Of a stretch of 64,000 nt of DNA, positions 1-10,121 are shown one piece after another. The notes beneath the pieces are model-generated. The model made no database searches. It was not told where the DNA came from and saw only the letters and a list, made by a program, of their open reading frames with translations. Position numbers and translations under genes: made by a program. Source of the DNA: Laetiporus sulphureus 93-53 (lineage: Eukaryota; Basidiomycota; Agaricomycetes; Polyporales; Laetiporaceae); assembly GCF_001632365.1 (NCBI RefSeq), contig NW_024468572.1, forward strand, positions 65,192 through 129,191, given 5' to 3'. Every line of letters begins with the position of its first letter. The first letter of the stretch is position 1.

Positions 1-339
1 AAAGTACAAGGGCAAGTTCCAGCTTAAGTGAGCTCAACCGGTCAGAACAGTTGAGCCTCAAGCAGAAGAAGCCAACACCAGCTCTGGCAAGGAGCGAGAA
101 GAAGCAGTTCAAGTTTTTCTCACTGACTACAACAAAGGAAAGGGCAAGGCAACTGACCAGGACCCAGCAGTAGAAACAGCATGTATCACGGAGGTGGAGG
201 ATGATGAGGATTTTCTTCGTTGAGTTCTTTGAAGTCTGGCCAAAGAACTCATGGACATATAGATTGTACTAGTACCGGCTCTATCTCGCATGTACCACAG
301 AATGGTTTTTTATATATTGCATCCACCAGTTCATCTAAA

Positions 340-819
340 CATGTGATTGATTTACCTGTTTACCTCAAACAGGGAGCACGGGAAGTCCAGACTGAGGTGC
401 TTCTCAATTCAGGAGCATATTCTTGTTACATCAATCAATCGTTGGTCAATAGACTAGGCTTAGTAATAATCCCACTTGAACATGAGATCAGAGTATACAA
501 CATGAATGCTTCTCAAAACAAGGGAGGCACAATTAAGAACAGGGTAGTCCTAGACATAATTATCATAAATCACACTAGCCGACAAAGCCTATTGGTTACC
601 GATTTAGGTCGAAAAGACATAATACTTGGCATGAGCTTCCTTAAAGAACATAACCCAGAAGTCAACTGGAAGGAGCTCAAAGTAGAGTTTAGTCATTGCC
701 CTAACCACTGCACTCCCGCCTACATAGCTGCCCAGGATGAGGACCTGGAAGATACAAAAATTCCTCACATGAAAGGCATGATGGAGTTTATCAGTTCTCA
801 GAAGTTGGGTGACAACTGA
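340..819 (+). pseudogene. Retroelement aspartic protease, active site mutated
   Basis: The reading frame contains the retropepsin flap and active-site surroundings: LLNSGAYSCYINQSLV near 397-444, then the hydrophobic ILGMSFLKEHNPEVNW near 622-669 that normally precedes reverse transcriptase in gypsy elements. In active proteases of this group the motif is D-S/T-G-A; here the aspartate codon reads AAT (Asn), a G-to-A change, so the enzyme should be inactive. It belongs to the same polyprotein as the RT downstream. The frame ends at 819 with TGA, a few codons before the RT region resumes. Confidence 0.8.
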
Positions 820-825
820 AACAAC

Positions 826-2340
826 ATGTATAGCTTCATCAGATGGGTATCACTCTCAGAAGATCCTGAGGAACAGATAGTAGCCTCCATGATCATGGGT
901 TTGGATACTAAGAGAAATCAGAATATGCAGCCAACACCAGGAGAACAGGACAAAGACTACTGGTTGTCTTATGTCCCAGCCACCTACCATGAATTTGGTG
1001 ATGTATTCTTAAAGAAGCAGTCAGAGCGAATGCCCACAAGAAAGTCATATGATCATCCAATTGAACTTGTTCCAGGAGCATCGCTACCATGTCTGGCAAA
1101 ACTGTATCCTATGACCCTGCAGGAAAGAAATTCAGTAGATACATGGATTGACCAAGAACTAGCAAAAGGATATATCACACAGTCATGCAGCCCCACAGCA
1201 GCACCCATCTTCTTTGTCAAAAAGAAAGGTGATTATTGAGGTTAGTCTAAGATTACAGAGCACTCAACACAGTTACCAAGAAGAACAAATTTCCAATCCC
1301 CGGAATTTTGGACCTCATCGATCGATTATCCAAAGCTAGTATATTTATCAAGTTGAACTTATGATGGGGATTCAATAACATAAGGATAAGGGAAGAAGAC
1401 AAAGAAAAAGCAGCCTTTATCACACATAGAGGTCTCTTTGAATCCACAGTCATGTACTTCAGTTTCTGTAATGCCCCCAGTACCTTTCAAACAATGATGA
1501 ATACTGTCTTTGAGCATCTCATCTGAACTGAAAAGGTAGTTGTATATTTGGATGACGTTCTCATCTTTACTGATGACATCAAAGAACATCACCAACTCAT
1601 AAAAGCAGTATTGCAACAACTCCACAAAAATGACCTATTCGCCAAACCAGAAAAATGCTTCTTTGAACAGTCCTCGATCGAGTATCTGAGTATAATCATA
1701 AGTAAGAACTCAATCCAGATGAACCCTGCTAAAGTTGAAGGCATACTCAGATGGCCCGTCCCAACCAAAGTGAAACAAGTCCAAGCATTTTTGAGATTTG
1801 CGAACTTCTATCGACAGTTTATAAAGGACTTTGCAAAACTCACACGACCTTTAACCATGTTAACCTGCAAGGATGTGCCTTGACACTGGGATGATTCCCA
1901 GGATCAATCCTTTATCATTCTAAAGAAAGCCTTCACCTCTGCACTGATTCTGCAACTCCCACATGATACAGCATCATACTGCCTTGAAACTGATTCCTCA
2001 GATTTTGCAACCAGTGCTGTACTCAAGCAATTGGAAGAGGACAAGCTCTGGCATCCCATAGCATATCATTCAAAGTCTCTCAATAAGCATGAATGCAACT
2101 ACGAGATCTATGATAAAGAGTTACTCACAATTATTCAGGCATTGGAGGAATACTGACATTATTATGAAGGACATTCGGAGCCAATTGAGATATGGTCTGA
2201 TCATCTTAACCTCACATACTTCTGCCAAGCACAAAAATTATTCTGGTGACAAGCTCGCTGGGCACTATTTCTCACACATTTTAACTTTATTCTTCATCAC
2301 CAATCTGGAAAGACAATGCTTCATGCTGATCCTCTGTCCA
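826..2340 (+). pseudogene. Retroelement reverse transcriptase and RNase H, decayed
   Basis: RT begins with the fingers region (PIELVPGASLP near 1057-1089, then FFVKKK near 1210-1227) and contains the catalytic box VVVYLDDVLIFTDD near 1531-1572 with both aspartates. The thumb follows (VQAFLRFANFYRQFIKDF, about 1780-1833). RNase H shows CLETDSSDFATSAVL near 1981-2025 and the HEC-like NKHECNYEIYDKELL near 2083-2127. In-frame stops interrupt it at about 1237, 1361, 1524, 1881 and 2155. Most replace an expected Arg (CGA to TGA) or Trp (TGG to TGA). RT would copy the element RNA and RNase H would remove the RNA strand, but no complete protein can be made here. Confidence 0.9.
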
Positions 2341-2439
2341 GGAGGCCAGATCATGAAAGGGGGATGAACAGTGACAATTCTGAACAGACACTGTTGAAAC
2401 CTGAATTTTTCACGATCAACGCAATATGACCTGCTCATG

Positions 2440-3710
2440 CATCTGAAGTTGATGATGCTCAGCTACTGGAAAGGATCAAGAAAGCACTCAAGAATGACAT
2501 GATGACCAAAGATTATCATGCCTTGTTGACTACAGAACAGCGCAAATTTAGAAAAAACCTACAAGAATGGAACTTTGAGAAAGGACTTCTCCTCCATTGT
2601 GGAAAGGTTTATGTCCCGAAAGATCAACAACTATACATTGACCTCATCAAACTCCATCATGACACCCTATTTGCAGGACACCCTGGCAGGTTCAAGACGT
2701 TGGAGTTGATAACTCGAAATTATTGGTGGCCAGACATGTCCGTAATGGTTAAACAATACATACAAGGATGCGACAGTTGTCAATGCAACAAGTACTCAAG
2801 AGAAAAACCTTACAAACTTCTCCAGCCAAATGATGTTCCAGGAGGGCCATGAAAAATAGTTTCTACTGACCTGATCACACAGCTACGACCTTCAAGAAAT
2901 TTCAGGGGTGAAAACAAAATGGCAATACTTGTCATAGTAGACAGACTCACTAAAAGGGCACACTTCCATGCAGTAGATGACACCGTCACTGCATCGCAAG
3001 TAGCAGGCATATTCTACAATGAAGTTTTCAAACCACACGGACTACCTTATCAAATAATATATGACAGAGGAACTCAGTTCACTAGCAAATGTTTTCAAGA
3101 ATTCTGCCAAAAGCTCAGAATCAAGTCCACTATGTCTACTGCCTATCACCCTGAAACAGACAGCCAAACAGAATGGGTAAACCAAGTATGGGAGCAGTAC
3201 CTCCAAATGTACTGCAACTATCACTAAAATGACTGAGTCCACTACCTGCCAATGGCAGAATTTTCATACAACAACCAGACCCATGAATCAACCGCACTTT
3301 TCCCATTCTTTGTCAAATACGGTCGACACCCACAAATGGCACCTGATATTACAGATCAAGTCAACCACCCATCCCTGAAACATTTATTTGTTAACCAATC
3401 TGAGGCACAGAACCAAGCACGGGCAGCTCTAGTTGTAGCAGCAGAATGAATAAATTGGTACTTCGATGAGAAAAAAACAAGACATCCCTTTCAAAGTTGG
3501 GGACTTAGTGCTTCTCAAAGAAAAAGACCTCAAAATCAAAGTCAAGTTTGCTAAGCTCACCACACAGAATTATGGGCTGTACAAAGTCATCCAACAAATC
3601 GGTCCCGTAACATTCAAACTAGAACTCCCAAAGCAAATGAAGGCCCATCTTGTATTCCATGCATTAAAGTTGATTATGTACCACCAAGACACTATCACAC
3701 CATAAACCTC
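2440..3710 (+). pseudogene. Retroelement integrase, broken
   Basis: The HHCC zinc-binding part is clear: LHHDTLFAGHPGRFKTLELI then RNYWWPDMSVMVKQYI and CDSCQCN (about 2650-2790). The catalytic core has D in STDLITQL (about 2865), D in IIYDRGTQF (about 3055-3080) and the E in QTEWVNQVW (about 3166-3192), where the family usually has QTERVNQ (CGG to TGG). The C-terminal GPY/F-like segment is YGLYKVIQQIGPVTFKLELP (3571-3630). Stops at about 2850, 3226 and 3446 split the frame. Integrase joins element DNA ends to the host chromosome; this copy cannot. Confidence 0.9.
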
Positions 3711-3724
3711 ACTGAAACCTCAGC

Positions 3725-3890
3725 TGTGGAAATTGAAGGAACCTGAGTTCGAAGTAGAAGAAATCCTCGACTCCCGAGTCAATAGAGGGTGTATCCAATA
3801 TCTGATCAAATGAAAGGGCTATGATCATTCAGATAACACATGGGAACTCAAGACCAACATCACCCATGCCAATGACTTGCTCAAAGAATT
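3725..3890 (+). pseudogene. Chromodomain at the integrase C-terminus
   Basis: Translation gives EFEVEEILDSRVNRGCIQYL, an in-frame stop, then KGYDHSDNTWELKTNI. This is the chromodomain pattern of chromovirus integrases (E-V-E-x-I-L-D-x-R, Y-L-x-K-W-K-G-Y, N-T-W-E). The stop (TGA, about 3811) sits where the family has Trp, so TGG to TGA. Such domains bind modified histone tails and steer insertion to heterochromatin. It is followed without a gap by the dUTPase part. Confidence 0.85.
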
Positions 3891-4458
3891 TCACAGCCAA
3901 CATCCAGACACACTCAAAGCACCCATTCGGGTAGTCACATTTGGAGGAAAAAGTTACGAACTCGACTCATACGAACTTCCCCCAAAGTCCACACATCAAA
4001 TAAGTCTAACCGGTCAAGAAAATGACGATGAATTCTTTGTCTACCATCGCATGACCGACTCTGTCAAAGCCTCCATTAAAGGATCAGAGAATGTGGCTCG
4101 ATGGGATATCTATGCTGACAAAACTCATACGATCCTTCCCCACTCATGTGCAACCATTGAAACTGGACTCACAGTCAAGCCCCCAGTTGGCACCTACATC
4201 AGGATTTTCCCATGCAGTGGCCTTTCTGCATGATGGGGGATAGACATTGGAGCAGGTGTTGTTGACTCAGACTACACCGGGAAACTCAAGATCGTCATGA
4301 TTAATCACTCAGACCACCCCTTCGCAGTCTCAATCGGTGATCGAATTGCTTAATTAATTTTTGGAGCATAGGCTGAAGGCATACCAGTCAATAACAAGGG
4401 ACCATTAAGGGATAGATATAAAAGAGGGGATCAGGGATTCAGTTCCATGGGATGTTGA
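3877..4458 (+). pseudogene. Retroelement C-terminal dUTPase domain
   Basis: All five motifs of trimeric dUTPase can be read in one frame. Motif 1 is ARWDIYADKTHTILP (about 4096-4140); motif 2 is PCSGLSA (about 4210-4231); motif 3 is IDIGAGVVDSDYTGKLKIV (about 4240-4296); motif 4 is IGDRIA-stop-LIFG (about 4336-4365); motif 5 is KRGDQGFSSMG (about 4420-4452). The frame ends with TGA at 4456-4458, just before the polypurine tract, so dUTPase is the last polyprotein domain. Active enzymes split dUTP to dUMP and diphosphate. Here the Arg of motif 2 (R-S-G) is Cys, and stops at 4231-4233 and in motif 4 (CAA to TAA) disrupt it. Unusual position: after the chromodomain, not between RT and integrase. 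Confidence 0.88.
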
Positions 4459-4464
4459 ACCATG

Positions 4465-4476
4465 AAAGGGGGGTAG
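4465..4476 (+). other. Polypurine tract (plus-strand primer)
   Basis: A purine run (AAAGGGGGGTAG) lies seven bases after the polyprotein stop and directly before the TG that opens the LTR. This is the usual primer site for plus-strand DNA synthesis in LTR retrotransposons. Confidence 0.75.
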
Positions 4477-4477
4477 T

Positions 4478-5089
4478 TGTCACAGTTTTACGTGTCACAA
4501 GTTCACATATGACTTTTTACATTATGTTACTTGATCTTATCATTAGATTAGATAGCCAAGCATCTTACTGAATCGATCTGCAATCTGTAGATGATCAGAG
4601 GCAGATCAGTCTATTCCAGGAATACAATAGCGGTGCCCTTTTGGGAATAATAGGAACAAGGACTATAGTTACACATCGGCCTTCCATTTTCTAATAGTTT
4701 AGCCAGAAACCATTACAGGCATGATACTCTTACAGTTGCTGCAGTGATGACAGATCTTTCTCACTTATTGTTCTACTTACGAATAGATTGTCTCACCCAT
4801 TGTTCCATGTATAGTCAATAGCTTGTACCACATATAGTAGGATAGTTAGGTAAGCAAGCCTCTGTACATGTATATAAGATCAGCCTATAGAGCGAGGAAC
4901 CTCAGATCATTTCTCCTCATCGTATATGCACCTACTAGGCTTATCAAGCCTCATATATATCTATCATCATTCCAGACTTGCTCCACATCAGTGAGTAGTC
5001 TTTTGGTTTCACAAGCACTGCCACAGGGATTACCTTCAGGTTTTTCATTTTATTTGTCATTCTTTTGTTTGTGGCATAGTGCCGTGACA
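4478..5089 (+). repeat. 3' long terminal repeat (612 bp)
   Basis: The LTR starts TGTCAC at 4478 and ends GTGACA at 5089, giving TG...CA ends and a perfect 6-bp terminal inverted repeat. It follows the polypurine tract immediately, as an LTR should. Its partner is outside the window, so the right end rests on the inverted repeat only and no target-site duplication can be checked. Confidence 0.72.
4871..4878 (+). promoter_or_regulatory. TATA box of the LTR promoter
   Basis: TATATAAG about 390 bp into the LTR, followed by a T/C-rich stretch, is the best match to a TATA element in the LTR and would separate U3 from R. Inference from position and sequence only. Confidence 0.5.
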
Positions 5090-6283
5090 GGCACTTGCAT
5101 TTCGGTCTGGGTGAGCTCGATGTGGGTGGCGTCAGCAAGCTTCTAAGGCTATGAGTCAACTCAAATGGAGGTGAAAGAAGACATAAGACATGCACCAGGA
5201 GGGATCGGACTCAATGGCACCATTCATTCCACTCAACCATAGCGGGATGCAAACTGGACGGGACATGTATGTGTTTCACAGACAGAGCCTCAAGCAGCAG
5301 AAGATATCGATGGATTCACAGGGTGTAGGCTGATTGTTATTCACCAGGGATGCATGCAAGACATGGCTAGACAAGAGATGGGTAGAGAGTAGCAATGGCC
5401 AGGAGGGGCATGAGAAAGAATGAGCAGGCTGAGACATGAACGTGTCTGAGGACTGCAGCTGTGGACTGAACGAGGTACTGATGGGAGATTGCATCTGAGG
5501 TGAAGCCAGGAAAACCCAGTGTACAAGCATGAACCAAATTTCAGGTGAAATCATTGAGGGCAGCATGAGCAGGGTGTCTGAAAAGCAGATGGGTTGCCTC
5601 CAGAATGGGGACAGGGGGATTCTGTGATATGGGATGATCACTGGGGTGGGCTCTCAGGAACTGCAGTGAGCAAAGTGCAACACAGGCAAGTAGAAAGCAA
5701 GGAATTCAGAATGAGACCTGATGGGGTGGTCTGCAGCAGCAGGCCCTCTAAGGGATTCAAAACGAGATGAGTGAGGTGAGGTAATGAGTTACAGGACCAA
5801 GCATGGTCTGATGTGTGATTGAGTCTTGGGCGAACACACCTCGAGAACACAGTATAAAAGGGTAGTGTAATTAGGTAGTTCGGGGAGGACTTCAGATGGC
5901 ATATCTATAAGCTAGAGTATGTGAAAAGGCTTGTGCAGCAGTGCACAGAGACAGTGGTCTTCCTCTTCTCCACAACCTACTGCTTCGACTTCACAAACTA
6001 ATCAAGTTCTTTGCTCTCACTGTCAAACACGCTTGACTGACCACCGAGACATTGCCACTGAGACAGTACACCCACCTTCTGAGATTCCTGTACTCCATCT
6101 GAAAGTCATTAGACTCACCCTGGAACCCTTCTATCACACATCACCCCAGTCCATACACTCTACATGGCTGCTGACCTATTGGCTGCATTGTTGATCCACT
6201 TCTTCACCATATATTATATCTGATTTTTGCATCACCTCTAGACACAGATCTTCCCCACCCTGTTCCCCCTTCATCTCACTCAG
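5090..6283. other. No gene seen; possible LTR/leader of the next retroelement
   Basis: No convincing coding region. A strong TATA-like TATAAAAG lies at 5853-5860, about 430 bp before the gag-like reading frame that starts near 6284, so part of this stretch may be the promoter/LTR and leader of the second retroelement. LTR borders and a primer-binding site could not be fixed. Confidence 0.4.
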
Positions 6284-8200
6284 TTGTTTGCTATCCTTTC
6301 ACAGCTAGCTGAGTACTCGCAATCACATTTTATGAAGCCCACTGCAAGGGAGGGAAAGTTTAGGGAGGTGAAGATCCAAAGCCAAGTTAGGGCAGCCCAA
6401 GCCCTTGCCAAGAAAAAAGCATCAGGCAGAGCAAACTCTCCAGATGTAGATGTCTCGGCTTCATCAACACTTTCAGCAGTACCAAGCATCTCAGACAAAA
6501 TTTTCAAGGTGGCAATTGAGACTGTGACTGAGACTGCATCTGACTCTGGGACAACTATGTACCCCAAAATCCTCATCAACAACACAACAGCAGGCATCGA
6601 TGAATATGAACTGTTGACATACGATGACATGATGGATGTAGCACCACAAGAAGATTCCATACTACAAGACCTTTCCACGATTCTCTCCAAGCACTTCACG
6701 GTACTGAAGGAGGCAGTGACAACATGGTTCAAGGCATGAAAACGAAAACATATGCTCGCCTATACACCTGAAGGAGCATCAGGTGAAATGGCCCTGATGG
6801 TCACTATTCAGTGATCCCTGAAACTAGTAACAGGGGCTCAGTCGATGTTCACCTCACAGATACCAATCTTTGCAGTGGCCGGGCACAATAAAGAATTTGG
6901 TCCAGGTAATGGAGGATCCCACAGCAGCGGCGGAGGGGGCAGCAGCAGTGGCAGAGGTGGAGGCAGACCAGGCAGGAACCTGAATGGTGGTTTGAGTGAA
7001 TGGAATGGACTTGGCAGTGGGTATGGTGGTGGATTGGGTGGCAGCAGAGGCATAGGAGGACGTGAAGGCCCAGGTGAACCAGGCAGTGGTGGTGGACCAG
7101 GACTAGTACAAGGACCAGAATAAGCTTCAAGAAGGGGCTTCTTAATGCCAGCCTGAGGACAGAAGACTGCATCAACATTTGATGGTGAGCCTTGAAAGCT
7201 TCATCGATACTTTGATGACTTAGATGAGCTAGCGATACAGGCCGGGCTCACGAGCATGCAAAAGGTTCACTATGCACTATGCTATCTTACTATACAGCAG
7301 AAGGAGTTATGATCTATGGTCTCCACAGTGACAATGGCAGACTACGTGATGTTTAAACAGCAGATCTTTGAACTGTACCTCGAAGCGGAGGGTGATCTTC
7401 ACACCATCGCCAATCTAGAACAGTGTGTCTCTGAGACACTCGTCTGAGGCATTCACACTTGCACTGAAGAAGCTATCTATTTCTGTGAGTTCACCTCAAT
7501 AGCGAACTACCTGATCTGAATGAGACGAGTATCACCCACAGCCTGGGATGAGCAGTATGTCAGAGAATTCCACCTGACTGAGAAAGTGACCATCCTGCTT
7601 CAGTGTGAGCTACTGCACCTGAATGAATCAGTGCTCAGTGCGTGCATGCAGAATGATGGACCAACCCCTTTTGAATCTGAAGCAGAGGTCAAAGGAGTAG
7701 CTGCACAATGAGCGTGAGTGCAAGATTGAGATGCATTGAACTTTATATTGGAATGATGCGGCGTGCAGCTGCATGAGGATGTCATGTTGCTCTCATCATC
7801 TTTATCATAACCGCCGCATGTATTGCTGATCATCTATAGCTGTAAAGCTGCCTGACTTCACTGCCTCAGAGATTGTGTGAAACATGATGAATGTGTCAGT
7901 CAAGTTGCCAAAGAGCTACTTTATGAGAGGCTAGATTGCCGGGTTTGTTGATGAGCTGTCACTGAACAAGCATGCACTCACCTGCACTGCACCAGCTGTT
8001 GCTGCTGCCACGACAGTGTCAACAAGGTTCAGACTTGTTTTTCTGCCTTTGTGGCAAACCTGCGAGAGGAGAAGATGAGCATTCATGATGGGCTCAAGTG
8101 ACATACCGGAAGATCAAAACATTTGCAGGCTATCACCGTGGCCCTCTACAGCACCCTTTTATGCATCACAGTGAAGTCATGGCTTTACAGCTTGGCCTCA
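6284..8200 (+). pseudogene. Gag-like region of a second Ty3/gypsy element, decayed
   Basis: An open stretch at 6284-6739 (about 150 aa, unrecognised) and a glycine/serine-rich stretch at 6880-7123 lead into a capsid-like part from 7178. That part reads FDGEP, stop, KLHRYFDDLDELAIQAGL, then QQKEL, stop, SMV and YVMFKQQIFELYLEAEGD, and ends with SPTAWDEQYVREFHLTEK near 7528-7581. The pattern (F-D-G-x-P-x-K-L-x-x-Y-F, K-E-L-W, F-K-x-x-I-x-x-L-Y-P-G) is that of basidiomycete Ty3/gypsy Gag as I know it. The two stops fall on expected Arg (CGA) and Trp (TGG). No pol follows; the KDZ element begins instead. Function if intact: particle assembly. Confidence 0.6.
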
Positions 8201-8262
8201 GCTTCCCACAAGAGCAAGCCAGGTTGTGGGCCCTCTGAAGCCACCCCCGAGGGCCCAGCTCA

Positions 8263-9750
8263 GCACTTCAGGTCCCCCCTCATCTCAAGCTGTTAGCTTG
8301 AACTATTTCACTATGGTGGTTCGAGCTAAGAGCTTTCTCAGGGATGGTATGTCCATACATTTGGGCACTTGGTGGGTCTTTTGGGAGGTACCATAGTTGG
8401 GATTGTGCATGGTCATACTGGTGCGACCATTATATAATGTCATGGACTGACCATTTTTGGGTGTGACATTTGGGCTGTTACTGGCTTTTTCATGGGATGT
8501 TTCCAATGATCAGTGTTGTCACGTGGTGTCAGGGGGTCATTTGGGCAGTACCAAATGGGCCATTTGCAGCAATATTAGCTGCCAATTTTTGTCAAATCCT
8601 GGGCTTGAATTTTGTGCATACTATGCAAGGGCAAGGCATTTTTGAATCATTACTTGAGATTACATAGTCTAATGTACTAGTACATCTAAGAAGATCAGAG
8701 GACACCCACCGCATTCTTTCTGGTTCCATCCATAGCTGTCATGATAGTTTGTGAGAACTGCCCAAGTCATCAGATTGGATGCACCACATTAATTTTGGGT
8801 CGATCTGTAGCTGTCATGATAGTTTGTGTGGACTGCCCATGTCATCAGATTGGGTGCACCACATTAGTTTTGGATTAATCCTAGCTGTTATAATATTGGT
8901 AAGGACTGCCCAAGTCATCAGATTGGGTGCACCACATTACTTTTGGGTCGATCCGTAGCTATCATGATAGTTTGTGTGGACTACCCAAGTTATAAAATTG
9001 GATGCACCACATTAGTTTTGGATCGATTCATAGCTGTCATGATAGTTTGTGTGGAGCGCCCAAGTCATCACATTGGATGCACCGCATTAGTTTTGGGTCA
9101 ATCCTAGCTGTTATGATATTTATAAGGACTGCACAAGTCATCAGATTGGATGCACCACATTAGTTTTGGTCGATCTGTAGCTATCATGATATTTATAAGG
9201 ATTGCCCAAGTCATCAGACTGGGCTGACCACATTAGTTTTGAATCAACCCATAGCTGTCATAATAGTTGTAAGGACTGTCTAAGTCATTAAATTGGATTG
9301 ACCACATTAGTTTTGGGTCGATCCGTAGGTGTTATGATGGTTTGTGTGCACTGCCCAAGTCATCAGATTGGATGCATCACATTAGTTTTGGGTCAATCCA
9401 TAGCTATTATGATATTTATACAAGTCATCAGATTGGGTGCACCACATTCATTTTGGGTCAACACATAGCGGTCATGATAATCTGTAAATACTGTCCAAAT
9501 CATTAAATTGGATTGACCACATTCATTTTGGATTGGCTCATAGCTATGAGGACAGTTCATGAGGACTATCCACATTATTAGATTGGATTGACCACATTAG
9601 TTTTGAGTTCATCCACAGCTACTAAAACAGTTTGCGACAACTATCCAACTCATTAAATTGCATTGACCACATTCATTTTGGATTCACCCATAGCTATTAA
9701 CACAGTTTGTGAGGACCGTCCAAGTTATTAAATTGGACCAATCATATTAG
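8263..9750 (+). repeat. Left terminal inverted region of the KDZ element
   Basis: Consists of ~420 bp of unique terminal sequence (8263-8690) and then the 75-bp array. The unique part is over 90% identical by eye to the inverted right end. Both ends contain nested palindromes such as CAAGCTGTTAGCTTG and the 12-nt palindrome TGTACTAGTACA (8673-8684). An apparent 62-codon open frame here (8457-8645) recurs in the right end only because the DNA is repeated; it is not taken as a gene. Confidence 0.88.
8700..9740 (+). repeat. Left subterminal array, about 13 units of ~75 bp
   Basis: The phrase GCACCACATTAGTTTTGG recurs at about 75-bp spacing (for example near 8781, 8856, 8929, 9004). Each unit also has a variant of TAGCTGTCATGATAGTTTGTG and of CAAGTCATCAGATTGG. 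Units diverge gradually toward the interior. Iterated subterminal motifs in DNA transposons often bind the transposase; that role is inferred here. Confidence 0.88.
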
Positions 9751-10121
9751 TTTTGAGTTCACACACGGCTGTCATGATAGGCTGTGAGGACTGTCCATCA
9801 ATTTTAGTGGGTCCACATCTAACTGTTATAATGGTCTGTCCAAAGATTATAGATGAATGCATCAATGCGGACATTTGCAACCATTCATTTATATTATTAA
9901 ATGTCACTAAAAGTTCATTAATTATGCTTTTCATGACACAGATTTGCCTGATTAGGACATACTCTTTGCAAGGGGAACAGATGTATCAAGTATCAATTTC
10001 TTCAGAACATTCTATCTACTAAAACACAGTGTAGATAAACAGAAATAGCAAATGGTTCAAGAAAATATTTACATCACATTATGCAGATGACCATATCAAG
10101 AAATGACGAAGTAAATGAAAA

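Larger units (their letters stand above)
1..5089 (+). mobile_element. Ty3/gypsy chromovirus-type LTR retrotransposon, 3' part, decayed
   Basis: Seen: domains in Ty3/gypsy order on the + strand, namely protease, reverse transcriptase, RNase H, integrase, chromodomain and dUTPase, followed by a polypurine tract and one LTR. The 5' LTR and most of gag lie left of the window; bases 1-219 look like the charged tail between gag and protease. The reading frame is cut by several stops and frame changes, so this copy is not autonomous. The order integrase-chromodomain marks the chromovirus branch; the extra C-terminal dUTPase is unusual. From memory, dUTPase-bearing Ty3/gypsy elements have been reported in Phanerochaete chrysosporium, so this is probably a member of that known fungal group. 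Confidence 0.93.

Noticed and set aside
1..4458. TGA codons read as a recoded sense codon (alternative genetic code)
   Set aside because: TGA stops occur only in decayed mobile DNA, while host genes such as the 34962, 44575 and 62456 genes use TGA/TAA/TAG normally as ends.
6838..7178. Minus-strand Pro/Leu- and His/Cys-rich frames
   Set aside because: Antisense of the glycine/serine-rich part of the gag-like frame.
8457..8645. 62-codon open frame present in two nearly identical copies (here and at 20019-20207 on the other strand)
   Set aside because: The copies are part of the inverted ends of the KDZ element; the shared frame follows from DNA identity, and the sequence has no codon bias or known domain.
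8700..9740. Repeat array considered as CRISPR or centromere-like satellite
   Set aside because: Units are ~75 bp, adjacent, without unique spacers, and mirrored at the other transposon end; the genome is fungal.
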